Shown piece after piece: positions 8,926 to 17,117 of a stretch of DNA of 64,000 nt. Positions within the stretch are counted from its first letter, which is position 1. Each line of letters starts with the position of its first letter. The notes under the pieces were generated by a model. The model saw nothing but the letters and a program-made list of their open reading frames with translations, ran no database searches and had not been told where the DNA came from. Made by a program: the position numbers and the translations under genes. The stretch is from DTKD01 sp964494345 (lineage in GTDB: Bacteria > Armatimonadota > UBA5829): NCBI GenBank assembly GCA_964494345.1, contig CAZBSI010000003.1:124001-188000 (forward strand). Direction: 5' to 3'.

Positions 8926-9315
8926 CTAACTCCTGACCACCAAAACGATCCCCGTAGTTACAAGCACCGCACCGGACCACCTCAGCGCATCGACGTGCTC
9001 ATGAAGAAAGAAGAAAGCCATAAGAGTGACCAGCACATAATCTCCAGCGGTAAGAGGTAGCACGAAGCTGAGGTCCTCCCAGGATAATGAAGCCAGGTAT
9101 AACAGCATAAATGCGCCTAACAGCAGCACCCCCGCTATTATGCACGGATGAAGCAAAGTGCCGAATATCGCGTCCCCAGCACACTCGTAGCCCGCTTCTC
9201 CCACACATCTCATACCCTTACTCAGGCAGATGTTGCCCACGGCGCCGAGCACGACGCCGAGGGACATAGCTACCACGACTTTCGTTTTGTTGTGACGGTC
9301 GTGTCTCGGTCTCAT
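8926..9315 (-). CDS. Small EamA/SMR-type membrane transporter, first of a pair
   Basis: About 129 aa with four membrane segments, and clearly a paralogue of its downstream partner: it shares the GxVGNICLSKGMR block at the end of helix 1 and HEHVDALRWSGAVLVTTGIVLV at the end. The start is uncertain. I use ATG 9315, which places a short basic tail (MRPRHDRHNKTK) before helix 1; a TTG at 9381 would add 22 residues. Neither has a strong ribosome-binding site. The tandem arrangement with 2-nt spacing suggests a heterodimeric transporter or lipid-linked-sugar flippase. Confidence 0.7.
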   Translation of the reverse strand: MRPRHDRHNKTKVVVAMSLGVVLGAVGNICLSKGMRCVGEAGYECAGDAIFGTLLHPCIIAGVLLLGAFMLLYLASLSWEDLSFVLPLTAGDYVLVTLMAFFFLHEHVDALRWSGAVLVTTGIVLVVRS

Positions 9316-9409
9316 AATAGTGTGGCCGGGGATGCAAGCCGCATCAGAGGTTTGATCTCCCTCTGCATAATGTGCCCCCAATCCGCCGGCCGTAAACCGA
9401 GCCTGGATG

Positions 9410-11338
9410 CTATAAACGAGACTTGATAAAGTTGAGGCGGCCTCCGGCCAGGATCATCTCTCTCTCCCGGTCGGAGAGGTCGGTGGTCAGCGGAATAGAA
9501 TCGCCTGAGGTCTTATTGGTCAGAATGAACTCTGAGGCCGAGTCACGCAATAGGCCAGCCGCGTTTTCGATCTCGATTTCGTCCAATTGATCAATAGAAT
9601 CGTAGTCGTCCGGATTGGCGAACCTCAGCGGAAGGATTCCGAAATTGATGAGATTCTGCCGGTGAATGCGCGCAAAGGACTTGGCTATGACAGCTTTGAT
9701 GCCGAGATACATCGGAGCCAGAGCGGCGTGCTCACGCGAAGAACCCTGGCCGTAGTTATCGCCGCCTACGATGATCCCGCCGCCGAGTTCGCGCGCCCGC
9801 CTGGCAAAATCCGAATCTTTTGCCGCGAAGACAAACTCGGATATGGCAGGGATATTCGACCGCAGTGGAAGAACTTTGGAGCCGGCGGGCATGATGTCGT
9901 CGGTAGTTATGTTGTCGCCGAGTTTGAGCAATATTTTGCCGGAGATAGTGTCCGGCAAAGCCGTGTTTCTGGGGAGCGGTTTGATATTCGGCCCTCTTGC
10001 AATTTCAACAGATTCCGGCTGATCGCTGGGCGGGATAATCAACCTGTCGTCAATGAGGTATTTCTCAGGCGCAGTATATTCAATTGGAGTTCCGAGGGTT
10101 CTTGGATCGGTGATCTGCCCGGTTAATGCGGCTGCGACAGCGACTTCCGGCCCCGCAAGGTAGACCTGAGCGCTTTTGGTGCCGCTGCGACCCTCGAAAT
10201 TGCGGTTAAAAGTGCGAATGGAAACAGCATTTGTCCGCGGCGACTGACCCATTCCTATGCACGGCCCGCAGGCGGATTCCAATATTCGCGCCCCGGAAGA
10301 GATCATATCCGCCAACGCGCCGTTGCGGGCTATCATCTCAAAGACTTGCCGGGAGCCGGGGGATATAACGAGGCTGACTGTGGGATGAACCGTTTTGCCC
10401 TTAAGAGCGTTCGCCACTATCATCAGATCGCGAAGAGAGGAATTGGTGCAGCTTCCGATCGCGACCTGATCTACCTTTGTGCCGGCAACCTCGCTGACTT
10501 TAACGACGTTGTCCGGGGAATGCGGCCTGGCAATCATAGGCTCAAGGGCGGACAGGTCGAGTTCGATTACTTCGTCGTATTGAGCGTCGGAGTCGGGCAG
10601 GAGTTCTTTCCAGTCATCTCCCCTACCCTGGGATTCGAGAAACGCACGGGTGATTTCATCGCTTGGGAAAATGGACGTGGTCGCACCGAGTTCCGCACCC
10701 ATGTTGGTAATGGTGGCGCGATCTGTTACTGACAGGCTGCGCACGCCTTCCCCGCCGTATTCTATAACCTTGCCTACCCCGCCTTTGACTCCGAGAATGC
10801 GTAGAACCTCTAAAATGACATCCTTAGCCGAGACCCACCCGCCAAGCACACCGGTGAGTTTTATTAAACAGATGCGGGGCATAGGCAAATAGAAGGGTTG
10901 GCCTGCCATAGCCGCAGCCACATCTAATCCGCCTGCTCCGATGGCGAGCGTGCCAAGCCCTCCTGCGGTGGGGGTGTGGCTGTCGGAACCGAGCAGTGTC
11001 TGACCCGGCACATCGAATCTCTCAAGCTGGACCTGGTGGCATATGCCGTTGCCGGGTCTGGAGAAATAAATGCCGTGTTTGGCGGCGACGCTCTGAAGGT
11101 AAGCATGGTCGTCGGCGTTCTCAAAACCCGTTTGCAGGGTATTATGGTCTATGTAACTCACCGAGCGTTTTGTGAGGACCTTAGGCACATCCAGAGCCTC
11201 GAATTGCAAATAGGCCATAGTGCCAGTGGCGTCCTGGGTGAGTGTCGAATCTATGCGTATGCCGATTTCCTTACCGGGGAGCATTTCTCCTTCGACGAGG
11301 TGGTCAGCGATTATCTTCCAGGCAACAGAGTATCCCAT
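9410..11338 (-). CDS. acn: Aconitate hydratase
   Basis: The 642-aa [4Fe-4S] enzyme interconverts citrate and isocitrate. Iron-sulfur ligands are visible as Cys297 (GSCTNSS), Cys357 and Cys360 (SACGPCIGMG). The C-terminal swivelling domain carries GDNYGQGSSREHAAL, which binds substrate. The length fits the short (about 640-aa) bacterial aconitase branch rather than the 890-aa AcnA form. AGGAAAGGA precedes the ATG by 8 nt. A homoaconitase or isopropylmalate isomerase role is less likely because the two domains are fused in the aconitase order. It is transcribed alone, divergently from the E2 gene. Confidence 0.9.
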   Translation of the reverse strand: MGYSVAWKIIADHLVEGEMLPGKEIGIRIDSTLTQDATGTMAYLQFEALDVPKVLTKRSVSYIDHNTLQTGFENADDHAYLQSVAAKHGIYFSRPGNGICHQVQLERFDVPGQTLLGSDSHTPTAGGLGTLAIGAGGLDVAAAMAGQPFYLPMPRICLIKLTGVLGGWVSAKDVILEVLRILGVKGGVGKVIEYGGEGVRSLSVTDRATITNMGAELGATTSIFPSDEITRAFLESQGRGDDWKELLPDSDAQYDEVIELDLSALEPMIARPHSPDNVVKVSEVAGTKVDQVAIGSCTNSSLRDLMIVANALKGKTVHPTVSLVISPGSRQVFEMIARNGALADMISSGARILESACGPCIGMGQSPRTNAVSIRTFNRNFEGRSGTKSAQVYLAGPEVAVAAALTGQITDPRTLGTPIEYTAPEKYLIDDRLIIPPSDQPESVEIARGPNIKPLPRNTALPDTISGKILLKLGDNITTDDIMPAGSKVLPLRSNIPAISEFVFAAKDSDFARRARELGGGIIVGGDNYGQGSSREHAALAPMYLGIKAVIAKSFARIHRQNLINFGILPLRFANPDDYDSIDQLDEIEIENAAGLLRDSASEFILTNKTSGDSIPLTTDLSDREREMILAGGRLNFIKSRL

Positions 11339-11361
11339 ATAACACGTCCTTTCCTAGGGTT

Positions 11362-11391
11362 ATTATATCAAGGGGATAGCGGGCTGCTCAA
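11362..11391 (-). promoter_or_regulatory. Candidate promoter of the aconitase gene
   Basis: The minus strand has TTGAGC (11386-11391), an 18-nt spacer and a perfect TATAAT (11362-11367), giving a leader of about 17-20 nt that contains the ribosome-binding site. Confidence 0.6.
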
Positions 11392-11493
11392 GCTAATGGC
11401 TGGCTGGTATACAAAACGTGGGAGGAAAGCAAGGGTGCGAAGTCGTAGAAGTAATATCGTGTGGAAAGTCCAAGTGAAAGGTATTCACGAATT

Positions 11494-12852
11494 ATGGCGA
11501 CAAAAATGGTGATGCCCCTTCTGGGTCAGACAATGGAAGAAGGGACGATAATTAAATGGTTCAAAAATGAAGGCGACGCGCTGACAGCCGGCGAGCCGCT
11601 CCTTGAGGTGATGACCGATAAGGTCAACATGGAGGTTGAGGCCCCTGAAGACGGGGTGCTGCTGAAGATTCTTGCTCAGGTAGATGATATTGTGCCGGTG
11701 CAGGATCCGATCGCGATCATCGGGGCTGCGGGGGAATCGATAGATGATCTTCTATCGGAGAAGCCTGCCGAAAAGCCTGTTGTGGCAGAAGCCGAGGTAG
11801 TTGCGCCAAGCGCGCCTGCTGTGTCTCCAGGCCCCGTGGTAGAACAAGCGACGCCTGCTCCTGTTGCTCCACAAGCCCCGATCGGGAAGGTGATATCAAG
11901 CCCGTCGGCGCGTCGAGAGGCCAGTCAGCGCGGTATTGACATCAATCTGCTTGCCGGAAGAGGAACCGGGCCTAATGGTCGAATTACGGAAGCTGATGTG
12001 CTGGCGTTTGCCGCTTCGGTAAAGGCGACGCCGTTGGCAGGTAAGGTCGCGGCCGATATGGGAGTTTCCATAGGTGAGGTACCTGGAACGGGAATAGGTG
12101 GCAGGATCACTCGTGCGGATATCGAGAGAGCGACAGCAGCGACTGCGGCAGCGCCGGCGGGTATTGGCGCTACTATTCCATTCACCGGTATGCGCAAGAT
12201 GGTGGCTCAAAACGTGTCAGCCAGCGCACATTCGGCGGTGCACGTGACCCTGGTAACTGAGGTCGATATGTCGGCTTGTGTTGCTCTGCGAGAGCAGTTA
12301 CTTGATGATGTAGAGAAGCAATACGGCGTCAGGATTTCATATACCGACATCATAATCAAGGCGGCGGCGAAGGCGATTTATGACGTGCCGATAGTCAATG
12401 CATCGCTGCAGGAAGACAAAATCGTCATCGCGGACTCGATGAATATCGGCGTCGCGACTGCCATAGAAGGCGGGCTGCTTGTGCCGGTGGTTAAAAACGT
12501 TCAGAGCAAGTCTGTGATAGAGATCTCCAGGGAAGTGAAGGCGCTGGCAGAAAGGGCGCGCACCGGCAAGTCGACTTCAGATGACCTCTCCGGTGGCACG
12601 TTTACCATAACGAATTTGGGAGTCTATGGTGTCGACACCTTTACCCCGGTTATCACACCCGGCCAGAGCGCGATTTTGGCTGTTTGCAGGATAGTTGACA
12701 AACCGGTGGCGGTGAAAGGGGAGGTAGTGATCAAGCCGATGATGAACCTCTGTCTTTCGTTCGATCACAGAATAATGGATGGAGCGCCCGCTGCACAGTA
12801 TCTGGCCCGGCTGCGCGATATCCTCCAGGCTCCGGCGCTTATACTGCTGTAG
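11494..12852 (+). CDS. 2-oxoacid dehydrogenase E2 acyltransferase with two subunit-binding domains
   Basis: The 452-aa dihydrolipoamide acyltransferase carries an N-terminal lipoyl domain with the lipoylated Lys in MTDKVNMEVEAP. A Pro/Ala-rich linker follows, then two consecutive peripheral-subunit-binding domains (one ending GRGTGPNGRITEADV, the next GTGIGGRITRADI), then the trimeric catalytic domain ending SFDHRIMDGAPAAQYL with the His/Asp catalytic pair. The E2 core normally organises a pyruvate or branched-chain 2-oxoacid complex. No E1 or E3 gene lies in the window, so the partner and substrate are unknown. I start at ATG 11494, where the lipoyl domain begins; a GTG at 11461 would add 11 unconserved residues. 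Two binding domains are unusual outside some lineages. Confidence 0.88.
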   Translation: MATKMVMPLLGQTMEEGTIIKWFKNEGDALTAGEPLLEVMTDKVNMEVEAPEDGVLLKILAQVDDIVPVQDPIAIIGAAGESIDDLLSEKPAEKPVVAEAEVVAPSAPAVSPGPVVEQATPAPVAPQAPIGKVISSPSARREASQRGIDINLLAGRGTGPNGRITEADVLAFAASVKATPLAGKVAADMGVSIGEVPGTGIGGRITRADIERATAATAAAPAGIGATIPFTGMRKMVAQNVSASAHSAVHVTLVTEVDMSACVALREQLLDDVEKQYGVRISYTDIIIKAAAKAIYDVPIVNASLQEDKIVIADSMNIGVATAIEGGLLVPVVKNVQSKSVIEISREVKALAERARTGKSTSDDLSGGTFTITNLGVYGVDTFTPVITPGQSAILAVCRIVDKPVAVKGEVVIKPMMNLCLSFDHRIMDGAPAAQYLARLRDILQAPALILL

Positions 12853-12908
12853 ACCTGGCCCAACCGCGCTGTAAGTGCGGTGCAAAATTTATGAGGAGGT
12901 AGTATTTT

Positions 12909-13898
12909 ATGCAAAAAGTGGCTGTGATCGGTGCAGGCACGATGGGACGAACGCACGCGAATATATACGCTTCGCTTCCTGACTCGGAGGTGGTAGCTAT
13001 TTGCGACCCCCGCATCGAGGCCGCCCAGGAGTTGGCTGAGTCGCTTTCAGCGAGCGCCTATACGAAGCTTGACGATGCCATAAACGACGTCGAGTTCGAT
13101 GTGGTCGACATCTGCACACCAACCCCTACCCATCTCGATTATATCAAGAACGCGGCGGCTGCCGGTAAACATATATTCTGCGAAAAACCGCTGGCCAGAA
13201 CGATCAGCCAGGCGATGGAAGCACAAAGAGCGGCTGAGGAAGCTGGAGTGACGCTGTTTGTGGGGCATGTGGTGCGGTGGTTCCCGGAATATAGAAGGCT
13301 CAAGGCTATTATCGACAGCGGAGCAATTGGGGAGACCGTGATGGTGCGGACGACCAGAGGTGGGCTGCTGCACGGCGGTGTTGGAAACTGGTTCGCCAAT
13401 TTGCAGATGAGCGGCGGCGCGGTGTTGGATTTGACTATCCACGACTTCGACTGGCTGCGCTGGTGCTACGGCAAGGTGCGCAGAGTATATGCCAAGGGTC
13501 TGTATGCCGCGCAGATCCCCGGAAAGGATCATACCCTGGTGACGCTGCGTTTTGACAACGGGGTCATCGCACACGTCGAAGGCAACTGGGCCAGACCGGA
13601 CAAGTTCTGCACAAGCGTCGAAGTGGCGGGAACCGAGGGGCTGTTGAATTTTTCGAGCACCGATTCTATGCCGCTTGTCATCAAGCACAGATCGAACGAC
13701 GGCACCACAAGCACTACCTCGGTGCCGGACTTTGTGGCGAGCAAGGTCCCGTATTACTATGAGCTGGAGCATTTCATCGATTGCCTGGAACACGGGAAGA
13801 CCCCGGAAGTTACAGCGGAGGATGGCGTTGAGGCTATACGGATATGTGAGGCCGCGCTGAAATCGATATCCACCGGGGAACCGATTACGCTTGCATAA
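12909..13898 (+). CDS. Gfo/Idh/MocA family oxidoreductase
   Basis: The 329-aa protein has Rossmann motif VAVIGAGTMGRTHANIY at its start, the catalytic CEKPLAR motif near residue 95, and GGAVLDLTIHDFDWLRW in the C-terminal domain. The inositol-2-dehydrogenase-like substrate His is in the HDFDWLRW region. AGGAGG lies 9 nt before the ATG. It is followed after 29 nt by a second family member, and the two probably act in sequence on one sugar or polyol. No transporter or kinase nearby gives away the substrate. Confidence 0.9.
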   Translation: MQKVAVIGAGTMGRTHANIYASLPDSEVVAICDPRIEAAQELAESLSASAYTKLDDAINDVEFDVVDICTPTPTHLDYIKNAAAAGKHIFCEKPLARTISQAMEAQRAAEEAGVTLFVGHVVRWFPEYRRLKAIIDSGAIGETVMVRTTRGGLLHGGVGNWFANLQMSGGAVLDLTIHDFDWLRWCYGKVRRVYAKGLYAAQIPGKDHTLVTLRFDNGVIAHVEGNWARPDKFCTSVEVAGTEGLLNFSSTDSMPLVIKHRSNDGTTSTTSVPDFVASKVPYYYELEHFIDCLEHGKTPEVTAEDGVEAIRICEAALKSISTGEPITLA

Positions 13899-13927
13899 TG
13901 ATTGATGACTTGAAAGGAGTGCGGGAT

Positions 13928-14914
13928 ATGACGCCTGTTAAGATAGGAATGATGAGCTTTGCTCATATGCATGCATACAGCTATGCCGCGGCGCTGAAGA
14001 AGCTGGATTGTGTGGAGTTTGTGGGGATCGCCGACGACGATAAGGAGCGCGCGGCCCAGGTCGGCAAGGACCTCGGAGTGCCATCGTTTGCGGAATATGA
14101 AGATTTGCTCAACACCGACGTGCAGGGGATAATCGTATGCAGCGAGAACATACACCATCGTCGCCATGTGGTCGTGGCAGCACAGCACGATAAGCACGTG
14201 ATGTGCGAGAAGCCGCTGTCGACCACTAACGAAGATGCCGAGGCGATGATTGAGGTCTGCAAGCGAGCAAATGTAAAGCTGTTGACGGCATTTCCGTGTC
14301 GATTCCATCCGGCGTTCACCCAATTGAAGCATACTGTGGACAGCGGGGAGTTGGGGAAGATATTGGCTGTGCGCGGGACAAATCAGGGCCAGTGTCCGTG
14401 GGGATGGTTTGTTGACAAGTCGCTTTCGGGCGGCGGGGCAGTGATTGACCATACGGTTCACGTGGTCGACTTGATGAGGTGTATGACCGGCGCTGAACCG
14501 ACGCGGGTTTACGCCGAAATCGACAACCGAATGTTCGGAAAAGACTTCGATGACACGGGGATATTGACCATTGAGTTCTCTAATGGGATGTATGCCACGC
14601 TGGACGCCAGTTGGTCGAGACCGAAGAGTTACGCGACCTGGGGCAATGTCAAGATGGCAGTAGTCGGCACGGACGGTATCGCTGATATGGATATGTTCGG
14701 GCAGATCATTGAAGGGTTCTACGACAAGTCGATGTCATATAAATATGAATATTGGGGCGAGGACGCTGATCTCAATCTGGTAGCATCGTTCGCTCAGTGC
14801 ATAGCCGACGACACTCCGCCTGAGGTGACCGGTGAGGACGGAGCAAAGGCGCTGGCGGTCGCGTTGGCAGCGTATGAGTCGGCCAAGACAGGAAAGCCGG
14901 TGTCGCTAATTTAG
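13928..14914 (+). CDS. Gfo/Idh/MocA family oxidoreductase
   Basis: A 328-aa member of the same family, with an atypical glycine-poor first loop (KIGMMSFAHMHAYSYA) where most relatives have GxGxxG. The MCEKPLS motif and the GGAVIDHTVHVVDLMRCM block of the C-terminal domain are present. The start at ATG 13928 is supported by AAGGAG 8 nt upstream; an ATG at 13898 overlaps the preceding stop and lacks a site. The altered loop may change cofactor affinity. It is co-transcribed with the previous dehydrogenase. Confidence 0.88.
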   Translation: MTPVKIGMMSFAHMHAYSYAAALKKLDCVEFVGIADDDKERAAQVGKDLGVPSFAEYEDLLNTDVQGIIVCSENIHHRRHVVVAAQHDKHVMCEKPLSTTNEDAEAMIEVCKRANVKLLTAFPCRFHPAFTQLKHTVDSGELGKILAVRGTNQGQCPWGWFVDKSLSGGGAVIDHTVHVVDLMRCMTGAEPTRVYAEIDNRMFGKDFDDTGILTIEFSNGMYATLDASWSRPKSYATWGNVKMAVVGTDGIADMDMFGQIIEGFYDKSMSYKYEYWGEDADLNLVASFAQCIADDTPPEVTGEDGAKALAVALAAYESAKTGKPVSLI

Positions 14915-14951
14915 GCTGGTGTATTCCGAAAAGACCCAATAGCAGTAGAGT

Positions 14952-14980
14952 TTGCACCCCCAATCGAACGGGTATTATAT
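14952..14980 (+). promoter_or_regulatory. Weak candidate promoter for the EF-Tu-domain-like gene
   Basis: TTGCAC (14952-14957) and TTATAT (14975-14980) are separated by 17 nt, about 45 nt before the ATG at 15026. It is plausible but not strong. Confidence 0.35.
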
Positions 14981-15025
14981 GATCGGGAATTATTTGATCT
15001 TACAGGTTCGTTGGGGGTGATCCTC

Positions 15026-15280
15026 ATGGAAGAAAAGATCGGCAAAGTAACCCATTATTACAGCAAACTCGGCGTGGCAGCGATTGAGATTGAGAGAGGC
15101 TCGTTGCGCAAGGGCGACCGGATTCGTATACACGGCCATACCACCGATATCGAGCAAAACGTCGACTCAATGGAACTGCAGCATCAGCAGATTGTGGAAG
15201 CGGCGGAAGGCGAGAATGTCGGTGTCAGGGTAATGGAGCAGGTACGCGAAAACGACGATGTGTATAAGGCGTATATCTAA
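15026..15280 (+). CDS. Translation elongation factor-like protein (EF-Tu domain 2 fold)
   Basis: The 84-aa protein corresponds to a single domain-II-like beta barrel of translation GTPases: EEKIGKVTHYYSKLGVAAIEI, LRKGDRIRIHGHTTD, VGVRVMEQVRENDDVYKAY. No GTPase domain is present, so it is a free-standing barrel. Small proteins of this kind are widespread in bacteria and archaea but their role is not established. I start at the ATG at 15026 preceded by GGGTGATC; an upstream TTG-type start would add five residues. It ends 37 nt before a good intrinsic terminator. Confidence 0.8.
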   Translation: MEEKIGKVTHYYSKLGVAAIEIERGSLRKGDRIRIHGHTTDIEQNVDSMELQHQQIVEAAEGENVGVRVMEQVRENDDVYKAYI

Positions 15281-15317
15281 CTCATTTGCTGAATGCGGTG
15301 GGGCGAAATTAGGCAGA

Positions 15318-15344
15318 GGCCGCGTCTCTGTTGCGGCCGTTTTT
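15318..15344 (+). terminator. Intrinsic terminator after the EF-Tu-domain-like gene
   Basis: GGCCGC (15318-15323), a 9-nt loop and GCGGCC (15333-15338) are followed by GTTTTT. The stem is perfect and the T-tract good. Confidence 0.85.
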
Positions 15345-15353
15345 GGGTTGTGA

Positions 15354-15612
15354 GGTGGCAATTCGGAGATTGCCACCTATCTATTTTGTGAGGTTAATTC
15401 GGAGATTACCACCTATCTATTTGCCGGAACCGAAAACCGTCAACCGTTCATCGTCAACCGGAAAAGCAGATTTCTCGCTTCGCTCGAAATGACGGGGAAG
15501 GTGTGCTCGGAATGGCGGGGATCTGTGCTCGAAATGACGGACGGGTGCATGCTCAAAATGACGGGAGGGTGCAGTGTTAAAATGGCCGGAAGGTGTGCGC
15601 TCGAAATGACGG
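15354..15612. repeat. Composite intergenic repeat, copy C, with tandem expansion
   Basis: The 15281-15636 gap holds the richest copy of the element. Two hairpins occur in tandem: GGTGGCAAT / ATTGCCACC at 15354-15377, and a TAAT / ATTA version at 15395-15408. Both have loop TCGGAG and are followed by ACCTATCTAT. A CCGTCAACCG run lies at 15425-15461 and the GCAGATTTCTCGCTTCGCTC block at 15462-15493. The end of that block (CTCGAAATGACGGG) is then reiterated about five times with decay, up to 15612, at a period of roughly 22-26 nt. Module order differs from copies A and B. Confidence 0.8.
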
Positions 15613-15636
15613 GGATGATGGCTGATTTTATACTTG

Positions 15637-15978
15637 CTAGCCAATGCCCAACACGATGCTGATGGCGGCTAAGACGTCCTCTAGCGTCTCCGGCCGTATG
15701 TCACCGATTTTATTCAACAACCGCTCTGTCGATACCGACCTTATATTTAGACAATCTGCTGCCACGATCTTATCTAGCCCATTCTCCAGATCATTAGCGA
15801 TGAAAACCATCCATGGATATTCATAGAAAGCATTATTCCAGTCGGTTAGTGGCACAACGACTCGTAGCGGTAGTTTTCCGACTCCGTCAACACTTACGAT
15901 TAGTGCAGGGCGCGTCTTACGCATTTCAGACCCTCTTACCGGTTCAAGTTCCGTCCACCATATCTCACCCCGCTGCAC
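15637..15978 (-). CDS. MazF/PemK-family endoribonuclease toxin
   Basis: The 113-aa protein has the family signature throughout: QRGEIWWTELEPVRGSEM, then KTRPALIVSVDG and VVVPLTDW, with VAADCLNIRSV and a final helix pair. MazF/PemK toxins cleave mRNA at short sequences. The start is GTG 15978 with GGAGG 8 nt upstream, lying inside the end of the XRE-ImmA/IrrE gene (14-nt overlap), so translation is probably coupled. A MazE-type antitoxin is absent; the overlapping upstream gene takes the antitoxin position. Confidence 0.88.
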   Translation of the reverse strand: MQRGEIWWTELEPVRGSEMRKTRPALIVSVDGVGKLPLRVVVPLTDWNNAFYEYPWMVFIANDLENGLDKIVAADCLNIRSVSTERLLNKIGDIRPETLEDVLAAISIVLGIG

Positions 15979-17101
15979 TCACGCTACCTCCCGACCCCAT
16001 ATCCTCCCACAAATCCAGACTGCCGCCAGCCTCATAGGCCGATACTGCACTTTCCGGGATATCGGACTCTTTTATATCAGGCAATAGTATGCGATGCATC
16101 GTGCCAAGGTATTCGGCTGCTTTGACGGGGGATATGATGCCTTCAGCCTTTGCCCTATGCACCAACGAGCGGAATCTCGAGGGATACTCAAGCTCAATCA
16201 AAATGGGTTCTTTTGATTTCCAGCCTCGTGCAGCCAGCTTAATGAAAAGATTTCTTCTTGTTTCCTCGCCTATAATATCTAAATCATAGGCACGGTTCAC
16301 CCAGGCAGAAATACTAAGCCCGTACTCCTTTTTGAGCTTTTGAAGTTCGTAATCTATGTCCAACATATGTCGCTTGTTACCGAGCCTCTTTTTGGCCGTT
16401 TCTCGAGGCACGAGCATGGCGGCTGCAAAGCGATGACACATCTTTTCTTTATCCAGACCGGCTTCGGCACTAAGCAACAGATGACCCAAACCGTGTAAAA
16501 CGTTGAACCGCTGCCTGTCGCCCTTTCCTTCGGGCAACGCTTTGACGACCACAACAGGGTATTTACCATTCGCGACACAGGCAAGCTCGTCAAACCGATC
16601 GTCGCCGACATCGGTAATAACTCTGACACCTGCCTGCTCGATGGTTTCCACCACATTGCTTATTGGCCCTAAGCCGAGGTCCCATTCTTTTCTAAGATTA
16701 TCTGCGAAAGACTCCACTTGATCGAATGTCGAGACCGCAGACTGTACTGGCAAGCAACAATCACAGCTAAGAGCCATACCAGGTGAGACAAGTTCAAGGA
16801 AGTCAATATAGGGCTCCAGTTCGGCTCGCACCCTGGCCTGTATCTGCTCTTGTTTATAATCGGGAAGTGATGCACGTTTTCTGAACTCGACAATAGACAA
16901 AGACACAGGTTGCGGCAAAAGAAGACGCTCTACTGGAATTGCGAGGGCACGGCCAATGGCCAGCAGCTTCGACTGACGCGGCGTATCAATGTCCTTTTCA
17001 TATTTGCTGATTGCAGAAGCAGAAACACCTACCTTGCCTGCCAGCTCACGCATCGTCAGCCCAGCAGCCAGTCGCGCTTGACGAATCCTTTCTCCCAGCA
17101 T
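15965..17101 (-). CDS. XRE regulator fused to a degenerate ImmA/IrrE-like domain, putative antitoxin
   Basis: The 378-aa protein begins with a helix-turn-helix of the XRE family (residues 2-60; LGERIRQARLAAGLTMREL, VSASAISKYEKDIDTP). A central ImmA/IrrE-type domain follows. In active members the zinc motif is HExxH and a later E-A-N-x-F-A supplies a ligand; here they read HGLGH (203-207) and MCHRFA (221-226). Both the catalytic Glu and the third ligand are therefore missing, and proteolysis is unlikely. The start ATG 17101 has GGAG 6 nt upstream; an ATG two codons earlier touches the ribosome-binding site. It overlaps a MazF gene by 14 nt and carries a palindrome in its own promoter, so an autoregulating antitoxin is the best guess. 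Confidence 0.8.
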   Translation of the reverse strand: MLGERIRQARLAAGLTMRELAGKVGVSASAISKYEKDIDTPRQSKLLAIGRALAIPVERLLLPQPVSLSIVEFRKRASLPDYKQEQIQARVRAELEPYIDFLELVSPGMALSCDCCLPVQSAVSTFDQVESFADNLRKEWDLGLGPISNVVETIEQAGVRVITDVGDDRFDELACVANGKYPVVVVKALPEGKGDRQRFNVLHGLGHLLLSAEAGLDKEKMCHRFAAAMLVPRETAKKRLGNKRHMLDIDYELQKLKKEYGLSISAWVNRAYDLDIIGEETRRNLFIKLAARGWKSKEPILIELEYPSRFRSLVHRAKAEGIISPVKAAEYLGTMHRILLPDIKESDIPESAVSAYEAGGSLDLWEDMGSGGSVSAAG

Positions 17102-17117
17102 TGACATCTCCTTTCCA

